Of a DNA stretch of 64,000 bases, positions 1 through 12,497 are shown one piece after another. This DNA comes from Paramacrobiotus metropolitanus (Eukaryota > Tardigrada > Eutardigrada > Parachela > Macrobiotidae), in contig NW_026570259.1 in NCBI RefSeq assembly GCF_019649055.1, positions 1,054,001 through 1,118,000 on the forward strand, read 5' to 3'. The stretch's first letter is position 1. Every line of letters starts with the position of its first letter. Under the pieces are notes generated by a model that saw only the letters and a program-made list of their open reading frames with translations, did not search any database and was not told the origin of the DNA. A program made the translations under genes and the position numbers.

Positions 1-105
1 CACGGGTAAACTTAAGATTAAGGTCAGCACTGTGTACAGTCCTGCTTGTGGCAGCTGTTCCGACAGGATGGTGCTATCCCGTTGTGCAGGATCCACATCG
101 CCCAT
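1..105 (-). CDS. Possible 5' end of a membrane protein gene, cut by window edge
   Basis: An ATG on the minus strand at 103-105 opens a frame that runs uninterrupted to the window edge (35 codons). It begins MGDVDPAQRDST, followed by a hydrophobic stretch around GLYTVLTLILSLPV that could start a transmembrane helix. I cannot name the family from so little sequence. The only support is the open frame and its composition, so this could be chance. Confidence 0.3.
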   Translation of the reverse strand, partial: MGDVDPAQRDSTILSEQLPQAGLYTVLTLILSLPV

Positions 106-472
106 TTATACGGAATAGTTTACTCCAATTACTGACTTTCAGGAATACGTATGAGGATGAGAAACGTAATGTTATTACAGATAATCCATATTAGAATTCT
201 TAAGCGCCATTTTATCGCAAGGATTTTTAGGAGTAAGACATGGTTTTTTAAGTAAATGCGATGGGCAAAAAACCAAGTGTATCAGCGATAAAAACTTTGC
301 ATTTTTAAGCTACGGTAAGTAGTACTAAACGAGAATTATTATAATGCTGTGTGTTACTAAGCAACCAGCAAACAGTCTTTGGGCAAGGCCCAAAAGGTAT
401 AACAATTACAGTAATGTCTTGAGGCAAGGTTATGCTTTCCAGGAAACATTCAGATGGCCGCGTATTACAGTA

Positions 473-3076
473 TCATGTTTGCCGCTTTGAATTTGGTTGA
501 GGCGATCGTGCGGTCAAGTGCACTGGGCGGAGCGATCGGCGTAATTTGTTGCGATGGTAGTCGCCTAAGGTTGTTCCATGATATGCGCTGTCCGATAAAG
601 CGTCTGCAGTAGCTGCCAGTCGTCGTCGCCCAGGTGTTAACCGTACGGCAGATCGGGCTTCTGCCATGAATCCAGGCTGATATCCAGTTGTTCGTCTTTC
701 GTTAATCAGTGCAAATATTGGCTTGGACTGGACAATTATGGAGTCACCTCTACCCGGGCGCAGGAACGGTTTATCATAAGGAAGGCCACGAAATTTATAA
801 CAGCGGCTTATAAGGTCATCCGGTCCACTGAAAATTTCTCGCAAAACGAACTACAAGCAGTAAATCTGTTAATATAGCCCGTTAGTCATGTTTCCGCACG
901 GAAAAAGCCGTATCCTTAGCTTGCAAGGTATTCCTAATGGCACTGGTTAAGGTATTTCCTAATGCTTACTCTAGCCGCCGCTTGCAGCTGATAGTCCAGG
1001 AGATCGGATCCCGGAAGGGAGCACAGCACGAGTGCATAACGCTCTAACGCAAAATTAAAATGGTCCCATGGGATCTTGGAGAACCGTTCCACGTAACGTG
1101 TAGTTTTGGTGCTCCCCATTACAAGTCTGCACTGGTCTTTAAGGTCCTCGAACCTATGAAAAGCATGATTATACCTGTTTTATGGAACTTCGACCAAGCA
1201 GATTATTATCCTTTATCAAATTTTATGATACAGAAGTATCGAACGCGACACCTCTCCTCTACTCGACAAAACCCTGGCTACTAAACTGTTCGCCAACGCT
1301 TACCACGTATTAACCCTAAGTTTATCCTTGGACTGTTGAAAGTTGTCCTGCATCTTTTCCCTGCTGGTCCGCAACTTCTTTTGCTGTTGCTTTGGATTTC
1401 TTAGTGTAGCAAACACAGACCTGCACCAAAAACGTTTCTTTTATGGCGCTCTCCTGATCTATGTTGTCGCATGATAAGCTATTCGCTAAACGTACGTACT
1501 CTTTTTTGCGATCCAGGAATTTTTCATATTTCACACGTTTTGCGCGTTCGGCTTTTAACCATCGTTCATGCATTGCGCGAATCAAATCTTCCGCGTTATC
1601 TTCGTTGACCTTACGTTGGGTTCTGCGGTAGGGACCACTAATTATTAGTTTTTCAGTATTTGCATCACAACATCACAATAACTACCGCTAAAACATACTT
1701 CTTGGCCAACGTCTGCAGGCTTATTTCACTTTTAACGGCCTGAAATCGAGTTTGTACTTTAGACATGCTTTCCAGCCATGGCGGATAACTTTTGAAGCGC
1801 CACTCATTCACTCCATCACTAAAGATGAAAAGCATAAGTTACAGTACACCGTAAACGCAGAAATCTTGCTGTATTGCAGACCTTGATGGACAGTGCCGAT
1901 CGAAGCGCCCAGCGAGCTTATTCCTGTGAAATTTTCTCCAAAGCAGCTGTTGCTGTTAGATAAAACACGAGTCAATTACGATGGAATCAAAGTTGCCAGT
2001 TTTCGACAACTACCACCATTACAGTTATCTATGGACAAACTTAAACCGTACCTGCTCTTTTGCGTTCATGTTCGAAGGACCGGTTTTTGAAAGGGTATCT
2101 GATCCCGATCCGTCACCGTCTTCTTGTCTTTGTGAGCGAAATTTTGGATTGAAGGTTACGCTGTAACAGGATGAATTTTTGACAGCTGGTTGAAGGAACT
2201 GGTTACTGAAGACTTTGTACCTCGGTGACCGGCTTAGAGCTTCCATATCAAAGTGATGTCGCAGTTCCTCCAAGCGATCAAAAGACAAAGGATGCTGGAA
2301 TTATTAGTTTACTGTAAATGTAGAGCTCACTTGTCAGTCACCGCCTCAAATCTGACAGACCGGCTTACCCACGAAAGAATTTCTCTGAGACGAACATTGC
2401 TTAATGATGTGAGGATGATGTCAATCCATCGGATGTATCTTGAAAAACAAGTGCGCTCAATTTGCTTCGTTGGCTCATCTCTGAAAAATGCGAGGTACAC
2501 AGACAAGGCAGAATTACTTTAGTACGGAACAAAAGGGATAAAAAGATTGTTATTTGATTCGATAAAGTTTTACATACCGCATACGTTGAGTCAAACAGTT
2601 TCTCCAACTGCTGAATGGAATAGACAAGGTGGTGAACCGTTCCCAGGTGTGGCGAATCGTGCATCAGCGCCACAATGCTCTGGAGTTTCATTTTTTGTAA
2701 AGCTGCCATAACGAACTAAAAATATTTTACTCACTTTATTCCCAACACAACAGTGTCCTATCAACGGTGTCTGAGTTGTGGTATTAATTGACCTGGTCAC
2801 TCTGGTCTAGAAAGTCTCCCAGCTCGCGCCCTTTCACAACTTTGTTCACACATCGGCGCATTTCTTTCATAAACATCTTCCAGGAAATGAAGCCGCCATC
2901 GCTTTTGGTACGCAAGCTGCCAGTTGGACGAAAAGGTTGATTGAGTAACTGGGGCAGATTTGATCGCGTAACAGATTCTTGGTCCAATGCATCTTCGTCT
3001 GCAGTATGTATAAGCAAACTCACTAGAAGTTGGAACGATACTTACAACATTCCAGCGTCGAACGAACGCCGACCAT
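473..3076 (-). CDS. Unrecognised 564-aa protein, eleven exons
   Basis: Exons on the minus strand, in transcript order: 3076-3046, 2998-2793, 2715-2585, 2480-2369, 2294-2052, 1952-1882, 1818-1699, 1622-1500, 1399-1304, 1153-970 and 850-473. All junctions are GT-AG and reading phase is kept through all ten introns, giving 565 codons ending in TGA. This is strong evidence for a real gene although no single exon is long. The N-terminal third looks alpha-helical. The middle is basic, with helix-forming runs such as KAERAKRVKYEKF and QQQKKLRTSREKMQ. A conserved-looking stretch near residues 370-440 (FSKIPWDHFNFALERY, then SGPDDLISRCYKFRGLPYD) precedes a basic, low-complexity tail. I see no signal peptide or transmembrane segment. 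I do not recognise the family. Because the window is rich in axonemal genes a ciliary role is possible, but nothing in the protein itself shows it. Confidence 0.68.
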
Positions 3077-3277
3077 GAAAGTTTGATGAAGGATGCAGCT
3101 GAGTGAAACGTAATATTAATTTTTATTATTGATTAATGAACGTAACTGCTAGCGTCCGGACGGATACCATGCGTCCCGTGTTGTCCATCCGTCTGCTGAC
3201 GCATCAGCCTGTAGCGGGTGCGAGGTCGCATGTTTTCCATGGACAACAACAGATCCGGCTATAAGAGGACATAGTTT

Positions 3278-3879
3278 TCAGTCTTCCTCAATGTTTATGA
3301 ACAGATTTTTGGGTCCAAGAGGGCTTACAATATGGCTGTTTAAGGCTTTCCTGATTAAGAGTTCGTCGAATACGGTTAAAGAACCCAGTGCCTTATATGG
3401 ATCCGTCAGAGGAGTAAAATCTCCTCTCTGGGCCGCGATTTGCTTCATTTCTTCAGATTTTTGTAGATATTCCGGGACTTTCCGCGGGTAAGCCGCGGGG
3501 ACATGATGATCGTTCGTAGCTGCATTATGTGAGGGGATTTCATCAGCATGTGTAGTTAGACCGAGACGAGCTAGGAAACATTATCTTTAACAGAAAATCA
3601 AATCTTCAACAGTGGTTTTTAGCTTAGAAGTGACATTGTCGTACAAGGATTCTCCACAAGATCACTGAGGACTTCCGTGTTCTTCAACTGCACTAGTTTG
3701 CGGAACTGGTAGCTGGATAGTCCTTTGGGAATATCCCACCATTTCCCAGCTCTGCAGGAAATACAACAAAACAGATCTATGTCTATTTTAAAAAAAAATA
3801 TCTCCAGTTTAAATACGCGATCGGACAGATTAGAAACGAATAGCTTGACTCACTTCTTCCCCATTTCAGGTGAAAACAT
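3278..3879 (-). CDS. Unrecognised small 141-aa protein, three exons
   Basis: Minus-strand exons 3879-3854, 3751-3645 and 3570-3278 join in phase across two GT-AG introns (the first starts GTGAGT; acceptors end TGCAG and CCTAG). The frame starts MFSPEMGKK and stops with TGA at 3278-3280. The protein is hydrophilic, with a Trp-rich start (KWWDIPKG), a Pro/His-containing middle and a helical end (VFDELLIRKALNSH). AATAAA-like sequence lies ~150 bp downstream, just before the next gene starts at 3076. An upstream exon cannot be excluded, since the frame is open for some codons before the chosen Met. Family unknown. The size and composition would fit a small structural protein, but that is a guess. 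Confidence 0.52.
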
Positions 3880-6800
3880 GCCCCTGTCCGAGCTGCGTAA
3901 CTCTTCAGCGTGCAAAACAGTTTTATTTTTGCCGTTGTATTTTTTACGGTGTGGATGGCATTACAAACTTGCCGCTGAGTACAGTATAGTATCAAAAAAG
4001 TCTCATGCTTATTCGTGATTTAATCACTGTAGCAGCGAGCATTTATTAATTATTGCCAAGAGACGGATTCTATTGCAAACAAAAGTTCTATCCCAACCAC
4101 CAGGATTTAGTACTCGACCTAACAATGTTTATGTATGTAATTATGTGAAAAGATGACACATTAATTATTGTTCTTGCATTGTAAAAATGCTTGCGTACGA
4201 ACATCGTAACCGGTAATCTGGTACTGCTTAGCGTTGTTTGATAATATTATTATTAATTTTAGTATGCAGCTGAGCTATTTAGTTTCATGCGTGCCCTCAT
4301 CTCGTTTTCTCGTGATTTTAATATGTTATTTAAATAGCTTCAAATATATCGCAGGTTTTATACTTTGTATCTCGTATCTCACCATCAGTAAAACCATGCC
4401 TATGAAGGTCGCAGCAGGTAATGATAATTTCTAGCTCCGTAACTCTTAAGACATTCGGATCGTTCTGGATTACAGTGTGCGTTAATATTAGATTGTACGC
4501 GTTACAGAAAGTGCCCAATGCCTAGGTACATTTTCATATTGTAATATAAATTGTATAGGAGTACGAAGTACTCGTACTTAATCCTATATATTAATAAAAT
4601 AAGCCTTAGCGAATTCCATTTCTGTCACCCTTTTTTGAGCGATCCACTGAACCAAACTTTGATGTCTATATGTCATTCAATAGCCGCGAGTTTGCAGATT
4701 TGCAGAAACCAGTTAGTTTTTTGAAAGTATGTGAAGTTTTAGAGAAAATCTTAAAAGAACTTAACATACAAAGTCTACGGGAAAAGTGCAGAACCCACCA
4801 CTGCAAACCCACCCAAGCCACCACTGTCACGAACAGCACAGGAAAAGACATCTACACTTGATGGAACTTTGGTGTCCGTTAGTTATCGGACTGCCTTTAG
4901 TTCATAAGATTTTTATTAAGAGTTAGTTTTTAAAATATGTAGGCTCGGAAAGTGATGTTTCTTAAAGACTGAACATGCAGAATCTCCTGGAAAGTGGGAG
5001 CGACCCAAATTCCAAAGATAAAGTAGTTGCCTTTCGCAACGGGTTGATTAGATGTATTATTAAAATTTAAAACTGCTTCCAAAGGGCGGTTGGCTTTTGC
5101 TGCCGTGCCAATAAAGTGGAATATTTTATCCTTTTTTTCAAATCTCAAATAAACATCATTTTGTGAGAGACTGAAAGTCGATTTTGAGAATTTTGGTGTT
5201 CGACTGGAAATGATGTGGACTACTCGAGCAAAACAGCGAGTCCCAGTCCCACCGGGCGTACGCACTAGGATTCGAGTCTAACCGCCGCCCGGGGAGAAAG
5301 CGGCCCAAGGCAAATCTTTTCACGGCGACCTAAATGAGGAGCGCGAGCCTCCAGCAGGGGAAGGTAGAGAAGGTAAAAATATTTTTCAGAAGGGATATTT
5401 TTCCGCTAAGGAACGTAGACAAAAACGGTTTTATAAAAACAAAACCGCATTTTAGCATTCAAAAATTTAAAATAAACAGAAAATTTAAAAGCGAAGCTTA
5501 TCCGCATTCTAATCTATGTTTCCGCCAGCTATAAAGCATTCCGTCAGATCAGCTCCCATCAAAGGTCAAAACAAAAAATTAGGGAATACCCTCTCCGGTG
5601 CGCCTGGGTGCGACAAGCTACATTAATGAACCATCTGTGAGGACGTAAGCGTGAAGCGACAATGCGTTTAATGGGTTGGGGATGTTGTTGGCGTTAAATG
5701 GGTTGGGTTTGGGATGGGTTGGGGTTGGGATTGGGAGGCGACAATGCGTTGGGGATGTACTATACAAATGCATAGATTTTTGCCAAACTTGAAACAAATT
5801 TTATAAGCACGTAACAGAAAGCGGAATCATAGGCGGCGCCTATCTGCAGCGGGGTCGCAAGCAAGACACTGTGCTTAAGTTGTCGACGTTAATCAATAAA
5901 AATTCACCAAAGAACACAACGAAATTTTGAAGTCTTCATCAGGTTTAAATTGTCTGTGTGTAAACAGTTGGAGGAAACTGGAAAGTATTTTTATTCTAAG
6001 TGGTCTAAAGGTTGACATCGGTGGTCGTACGGTCGCATCACTGGATTGTTTTGTCGGGACGCACTAACTAAAATTTAACGAAGCTCCGAATGGTATCTGA
6101 ACCAGTAGAAGTACTGAAATACGGCTACAAAAATTTCAGTAATTATGGAGCTTTTTTTATTTGTAGTTCTTGACAACTGACCGGCATATGCTGCTGATTG
6201 ATTTGCGAGAAGCTTAAAAACTTTGTTTTATAATTGCAAACAAAAAGGACATATTCCTGGAAATTTTCTAATTTTTCGGGTCTAATTTCGGGTTAAGTCA
6301 GCGGAACGCGACAATGTTTTCTCAAAACGGCCTTAAACATTTAATTATTAAACTGTGATACATTCTAACTGCTACCAATCTGTCAGTCAACTATGGTCAA
6401 AGGCCCAAAATAAAGAATAAGTTACGACATTAGTTATGATAAGCATAACCAAACAGGTATTGAGCAAATACCGTTTGTCTCTGCCAATGAAACTAATCAA
6501 ACTATATTATTATTAATATTCTTATACGCTCCGCTCAATAAAACTAAATTTGCAGTCATGGGTTTGTACTTTGTAGCTTTCCATAAATAACAATTTATCG
6601 CCGATTTATTCCGCGCAGTTTGCGCGGGGTCTACTAGTATATCTATATTGCGCGAGCTGATTGTGTCTTCTACCGCCCCATGCTACGCGCACCAGGTCAG
6701 CAGAATGAATTATCCTTACTTTACCATTACAACACCACTGGCTTAATCGAAAACAGGTTTTGAACCTTGATCAGACGTACGAATGGAAAGATATCGCAAG

Positions 6801-6999
6801 CCGGTTGCAAACGTGCAGGACCTGAATGTGCTTGTTGGAATGAGAATACGGTATGTGTACGTATGTTTTGCTGCAAAGTCTAACGAAGAAGCTGCGGTAA
6901 CTTTCACCACGCGGACACGTTTATGTAGTTTCATCTTCTCAGCTTCTCTATGCTGCAAGTTGGTTTGCTGTACTTGTACTGTATAATTATAGTCTTACA
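3880..6999. other. Gene-poor interval upstream of SUMF1
   Basis: No spliced frame or conserved protein could be supported on either strand. The longest frames (for example minus 4930-5265, 111 aa) have no recognisable domain and no convincing splice sites. The interval is AT-rich with a G-rich tract near 5.7 kb and a small GC-rich hairpin (CGCGCAGTTTGCGCG) near 6610. The SUMF1 promoter should lie near its right end. Confidence 0.5.
5671..5755 (+). repeat. G-rich tract with G-quadruplex potential
   Basis: Positions 5700-5736 carry seven runs of three or four G separated by short T/A spacers, of the type GGGTTGGGTTTGGGATGGG. The flanks repeat the phrase GCGACAATGCGTT before and after the tract. 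This meets the usual rule for an intramolecular G-quadruplex on the plus strand. The G/T-rich repeat also resembles degenerate telomere-like sequence. Confidence 0.6.
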
Positions 7000-9324
7000 A
7001 TGCATTCGCCCATTCAAAAAATATCGCTATCTGTCATAGCGTTAAGCGTCCTCGTTTTGGTAGTTTCGAGGGCGGATGATACACAATCGTGCAGTGCCTC
7101 CAGCAAGCCAGGCGAAAGCAAATCATGCGGATGTGGTTCCGACGCACTCAACCGGGCGCCGAAGGAAACGGTTAACAATCCCGTAACCGACGACGATATT
7201 ATTGTCGAGGACGATAGCTCCAATACTATCGACGCCAAGTCCGTGAAAGCACAGCCCCGCACCGACTCTACAACACAACATGCTAATATGGTGAAATTAG
7301 CCGGAGGAAAATTCACGATGGGCACGGATGAGGCGCATTTCCACGAAGACGGAGAAGGGCCAGCGAGACCGGTTATCATCTACCCTTTCTGGATGGATGT
7401 GATGGAGGTGTCCAATAAGGAATTTGCAGAATTTACCCGGGATGCTAGTTATGTGACGGAAGCGGAGAAATTTGGCAATTCGTTTGTGTTTTTTGATATG
7501 ATGACGGAAGAGCAGCAAGAACCGGTGCAGGAGTCAGTGGCTGCTGCTCCCTGGTGGTATAAGACTCCCAACGCTAACTGGAGGGAACCGGAAGGCATCA
7601 ATTCCAACCTCGACGAGCGGTGAGTAAAAAATTAATAACATTATGAGGCAATGTGGAACAGCAGTATAGTTTGATGATGGTTAGGCTTTTACGGTCTGCT
7701 TGTAAAAATTACGCAGAAAATCGTGGTGTTAGTATCGGTTATTTCTTCGTACAGCCGTACGCGTCGAATTTGATTGCACTAAAGCTTAAGTATAACAACA
7801 CCACTATGATTTCTTTTTGATAAATAGTTCATCGAAAAAAATGCTAACTAAATGGCGTTGCAGTTTTTAATAGTAGAACCTCGAATGTGGTTAACAATAT
7901 GAAATTACTGTTCTGGTTACTGTTTTTAGAAAGTTTCGTGGCAGTTGACAACACCACACACAGCCTTTGATAGTCCTGCGTGATGGTAACCGAATTCAAA
8001 ATTTGCAGATGGGACCACCCTGTGACGCATGTGTCATGGAATGATGCCGTTGCGTATTGCAAGTGGAAAGGGAAGCGTTTGCCGACGGAAGCTGAATGGG
8101 AGTACGCGTGCCGGGCCGGTCTGGAAGACCGTTTGTATCCGTGGGGAAATGTGCTGCTACCGAATGGTGAACACATGGCGAATATCTGGCAGGGAGAATT
8201 TCCTCTCAACAATACGGCGGATGATGGTTATAAATGGACGGCACCGGTGGACTTGTACAAGCCTAATAATTTTGGCCTCAAGCAAATGGTAAGCAACAAC
8301 TGCAAGAAATTAATTTGATAATATAGGCTATTTCACTTTTGGTCATCTACACGGCAGTTGACACGTATCTTTACTGCATTGCCACATAAAATGCTTGAGT
8401 TTATTTTCTACCGAAGGCAGATGAAATTTTTAATTGTTTCGTTTAAGCAACTAAACTTGTATCGATTTTTTTGTGTCTGAAAAATGTGATTCTGCCATTG
8501 ATATTGTGATCATACTGTCCAGTTTTTTTGCATTTTCGCAAAAGCGCAGATAAGAACCGTATAAATCTTTTATAGGCTGGAAATGTTTGGGAATGGGTTG
8601 CCGATTATTGGTCTATACATCACATGCAAGAACTGAAAAAGAATCCTACAGGTCCAAAGAAAGGCACTGAGCGCACAAAAAAAGGCGGATCTTTTCTGTA
8701 AGTGAACTTAAGTAATATATGGGGATGTTTTTAGTGAAAAAATTAATTATAGTCAAACTGTTGAATTAAGGGAAATGGTACCCGATACATAGTATGAAAC
8801 ATCTGTATACTTAGCTTACGGTTTTCACGCCACTGTGTACAAATCAGCTATCTACAGATACCACAAAACAATGCAAAAAAAGTGTCCATTTATCATTTTC
8901 TGAAAAGCAGCATTTTTCTTGCGACTACTTGAAGACGATAAAACACTGCCATATTGCTATCTACCATAACTGATGCAAATTAAAAAAATTAACAGTGCAG
9001 AAAGATGGGTAGATTTATTAAGTGTGCTAATGGTAAGTGGGACAGTTTCTTACTATAAGCACGAGCAAAATAAATCATGGGCACTTCAGCATTTTTGCTT
9101 TTTAAAATTGAATACTTGAATAATCTTTTGCTAGACTAAGCAAGTTACTCAATAACTTGTACTTGTTATTCAACAGCATATTATTAAAACTACCCTTTGG
9201 TTGCAGCTGTCATAAAAGCTACTGTTATCGGTACCGGTGTGCCGCCCGGAGTAACAACGGCGCTGATTCTTCGGCATCGAATCTCGGATTTCGCTGCGCT
9301 TCCGACATTGACACAGAAAGCTGA
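7000..9324 (+). CDS. SUMF1: Formylglycine-generating enzyme (sulfatase-modifying factor 1)
   Basis: The enzyme oxidises the active-site cysteine of newly made sulfatases to formylglycine in the ER lumen. Exons 7000-7619, 8009-8288, 8576-8697 and 9207-9324 join in phase across three GT-AG introns to give 379 aa, close to the 374 aa of human SUMF1. A hydrophobic signal peptide occupies roughly residues 8-24, followed by a Cys-containing, acidic N-terminal extension. The FGE-sulfatase domain then runs to the end: [90 protein letters not shown] and finally [20 protein letters not shown]. Both cysteines of CHKSYC, equivalent to the human redox pair 336/341, are present. The protein ends [15 protein letters not shown]. 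The start is the Met immediately before the signal peptide. All key motifs are intact. Confidence 0.96.
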
Positions 9325-10207
9325 CCTGTTTCTTTCATACTCAATATTTGACCAAATAACTGATCTCGTTGAGTAAAAGTAGCGTAACGCTGCACTAACG
9401 TCTTGCTTTGTACTTCTGTTTGGTAGCTATCTCATTAATTAATGTCCGTTTTTTGTTTCTGCATTTGTAACGATCACTATGATATTACTGAATAATAATA
9501 TTACACAGATTCACTGAGGCGCTTACATCATAAACAATCATAAAGCGGTGTTCATAACAAACAATGTGACAATGAATTACAATTAACAAGGAACATACTC
9601 TGCATGCGGAGACATCAATAATGTTAACGTTGAAATAATGTGCAGATTACTTTACACTGATAGTCAAGAATTTTTTGCATCAGTATTATGTGAGTTTAGT
9701 GTTACCATAATTCGTTGAAGCATACAAATCGCTTCTACAACCTTATTAATAACATTTACATGGAAAGAGAGTTTCATATGTTCAGATGAGTGGCTCGCAA
9801 AAAAACGGCATGTGATGGTAACACCTACGTAGTGCATTATAGTGTTACCATGGAGTTACTGGAGAAAGAGAAATCTTAATAAATAACTATGTATGCGTGG
9901 GCGTGGTTTTCGGAGGGATGTAACCTGCAGTATTTTCATTGCACTCCAACATGCTGGTCGATCGCTGTTTCTAGTTTTTTCACCATATGCCGGACTGGCA
10001 GATGCCGAATCTAGGGCCAGGATTTAGATCCTGTCATGTTAAAATTTAGACCTATGTCTGACCGACTATGAGTTTTGCTCTCGATACTACTTTTATCACG
10101 AATATTTTTAGTGATTAAATTAAAGAATAAAAAATTTGCTACTTACAGTTTTGTTAAACACCGGAATGCCGGCACTTCCAAACTGGCCATCATATCCATG
10201 AGATACG
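9325..10207. other. Intergenic, no gene seen
   Basis: AT-rich sequence without a supportable exon between the SUMF1 stop and the next plus-strand gene. It should contain the SUMF1 3' UTR and the promoter of the downstream gene. An acceptor-like CTTACAG at about 10148 precedes the next start codon, so a 5' UTR intron is possible. Confidence 0.5.
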
Positions 10208-11699
10208 ATGTACACCGAGCGCTCTAACATTATTCTGAAACATCATAAGCGAGAAACTGATGTTGCGAATCGGCTAGTGGCAATTCACAGTCGACTGGAC
10301 CGCTATGGTTATGATGTCAACATCAAGTCTGCTCTCGAGGGACAGCTGAATCAGTTTTTTCCTAATAAACTAGCGCACAAAGCCACACAAGTCAAGGCGG
10401 TAGGCTTAACAAAAATTAGTGCCAAAAGTAGTTACAATATTTGCAGTTTCACTCTCATTCCGAAGCTTAAAGCTTTGTATATACATTTCCCCGTTATATG
10501 TTTCTGAAAATAAAATTTCAGAAACTGCGCAACTTAGGCTACGATGAAATTCCGCCGCATCTTGACCGTAAGAGCGCAATTCCTGCGTCCACCCTTTTAA
10601 TTTGACGCCAGTATGCTCACTGTATTCAGAATGGAACCATTTGGTGTACCCTAAATTTGTGATTGCGTTCGGCGCGAGAGGACCTGCATGGAAGGAACGC
10701 CTGAAGATACAGCAGTATGACATGGACTGCTCACGTCATGGCATCGAATTTCCAACAGCGGCTCCGCCTGCTTTCGCCAAACAGTTTGCACCGCTACTAG
10801 GTCCAGATGTACGAGGTGATACTAGCCGGCGATAATAACCCCACAATAATATTGATTTCCATTTCATCGTGTCAGCAAAATACCTCAGTTTTTTTGCTTT
10901 TTAGCAATACGGAAATATTGAACTATTCAACAGGCGACCGCGTTCCACCATCGGTTACCAAGCACTAGCTTCTCGGACCGTTCGTTGGCCAGTTCGTGGG
11001 CAGTCCATGGTAGGCATTGCACTGCCTTTTGCAGTGAATGTTGTGAACAAAAAATAAATTGGTCGCTTCAAGCGGCCTTACCAACAAGGCAGATGCTAAA
11101 ATTTATTAGATGTTAAATTTTGCTGAATTTATCATTGCTTGATTACTGATGCCACAATTTTCAACAAATCCTGTAGTCGTCCTTCACCTCAGTAATAATT
11201 CTCAAAACTTTCACGACCGAAGATTATCTGAATATGTATGCTGCTTTAATCCGTCTAATTAATATTTTCGAATAACGTTTCGTTTTGCTTTCTGCCGATC
11301 CAGGTACCACAACAAAATAAAAAGGTACCCAAAAAGGTTTTCATCATGCGACCAGCTGCCGGCTCGAAAAAAGCTTCCACATGCGCGTCTAACGATAAAA
11401 CTGACCGGTGAAGTAACTTTTTGTGCTGTTGCGGTAAATTTAATGTAAATGCGATGTTGGTCTTTTCAAGATCTCGTACGAGATCTAAGTATTGGGCGTT
11501 TGCAACATATTTATTTTAAAATAGGATCACCTTTGAATAGTTTCGGTTTAAACAAAAATGTTGTACTACGGTATAGTCTATGAGTACTGCTGACATTGTG
11601 AGTCATAAAATTCTTATCATTTACCATTATTGCAGGAATAAAGCAGAACCGTTGGTGAGATTCGTGCAGTCACCCACATTCGCGAGTAACCGTCCATGA
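10208..11699 (+). CDS. Unrecognised 229-aa protein, six exons
   Basis: Exons 10208-10399, 10522-10567, 10630-10808, 10905-11009, 11304-11407 and 11636-11699 join in phase through five GT-AG introns, the second only 62 bp. They give 230 codons ending in TGA. An in-frame TGA lies just upstream of the ATG, which supports this start. The protein has a helical N-terminus (RETDVANRLVAIHSRLDRYG), a short conserved-looking hinge (LRNLGYDEIPPHLDQWNH), a central aromatic/basic part (FGARGPAWKERLKIQQYD), then FNRRPRSTIGYQAL and a Lys-rich tail. It has no signal peptide or membrane segment. I do not recognise the family. The consistent phase of six short exons is the main evidence that it is real. Confidence 0.68.
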
Positions 11700-12497
11700 C
11701 TTTTTGTTATTTTCTGTTTACATCAGCGAGCTAGTGTGCAAACTTTGGGTTCTTTTGTGGCCGCCCAAGCGTTGCCGAATACCGTAAAACCATGTCCGAA
11801 ATCAAGCCCGTTTTATGTGTCGGGTCCGCGCTTTCCTGAATCTTCCGACATCACCGTTCCAGGGTACACCGTATATGTACCTAGTACATGCTGTAATCAT
11901 GGCAGATTTAGAAAGTGTTGATCCAGTGTGGCATTAATCATCTTAGCTTTGTGATTTAACGACAGACCTGGGTCGTATAACACTCACGAAATGCGTATTG
12001 GACGCCGAATATCTGCGCAGCACAAGTTGGGACATGGTGGTTTTATTCCCCCTCCATTTCATGTTCGCTGTTCTCATCGGAAGAAAGAAAAGGTCAGTGA
12101 ATAAAAGTTTATAACGCAAAAGCACCAGCTGGTTTGCAAAAGATATTACTTTTTGTAGTGTCACATGTGCCAAATGGAAGTGTGGTGCCTTCCGACATTT
12201 TACGCCTTGCCGAAACGGAAGGTGTACCTCTGTCCACTTTGTTACCATGTACAACGGAAGAAAGCAGTCACACTGAAGCCGCGGTAATTTAAGAAGTTAG
12301 TGTTCAGAATAACTGCCCTTCGAATGATAATTTTTTTCTGCCAGTACCGTTGCACGAATGCGAAGAGTGGTTGATTGCGGATGGCTGCACACACATAAAC
12401 ATTTTCCGGACTCCGACCGCATACTAACGGTACTCGTACTCCATTCTCTGTAGTACTTGTACTCGTACTTGCTGTGGTTTCTCGATAGCTGTCTAAC
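11700..12497. other. Intergenic, no gene seen
   Basis: Downstream of the six-exon gene I find no exon with both splice sites and a convincing product. The sequence is unremarkable apart from repeated GTACT-type pentamers near 12420-12470. Confidence 0.45.

Noticed and set aside
4930-5265. 111-codon minus-strand open frame with fairly normal composition
   Set aside because: No recognised family, no clear splice context, and no in-frame continuation. Not enough to call a gene, though a decayed transposon ORF is possible.
5258-5285. Minus-strand GACTCGAATCC resembling a tRNA B box
   Set aside because: No pairing T stem around it, no A box at the proper distance and no cloverleaf.
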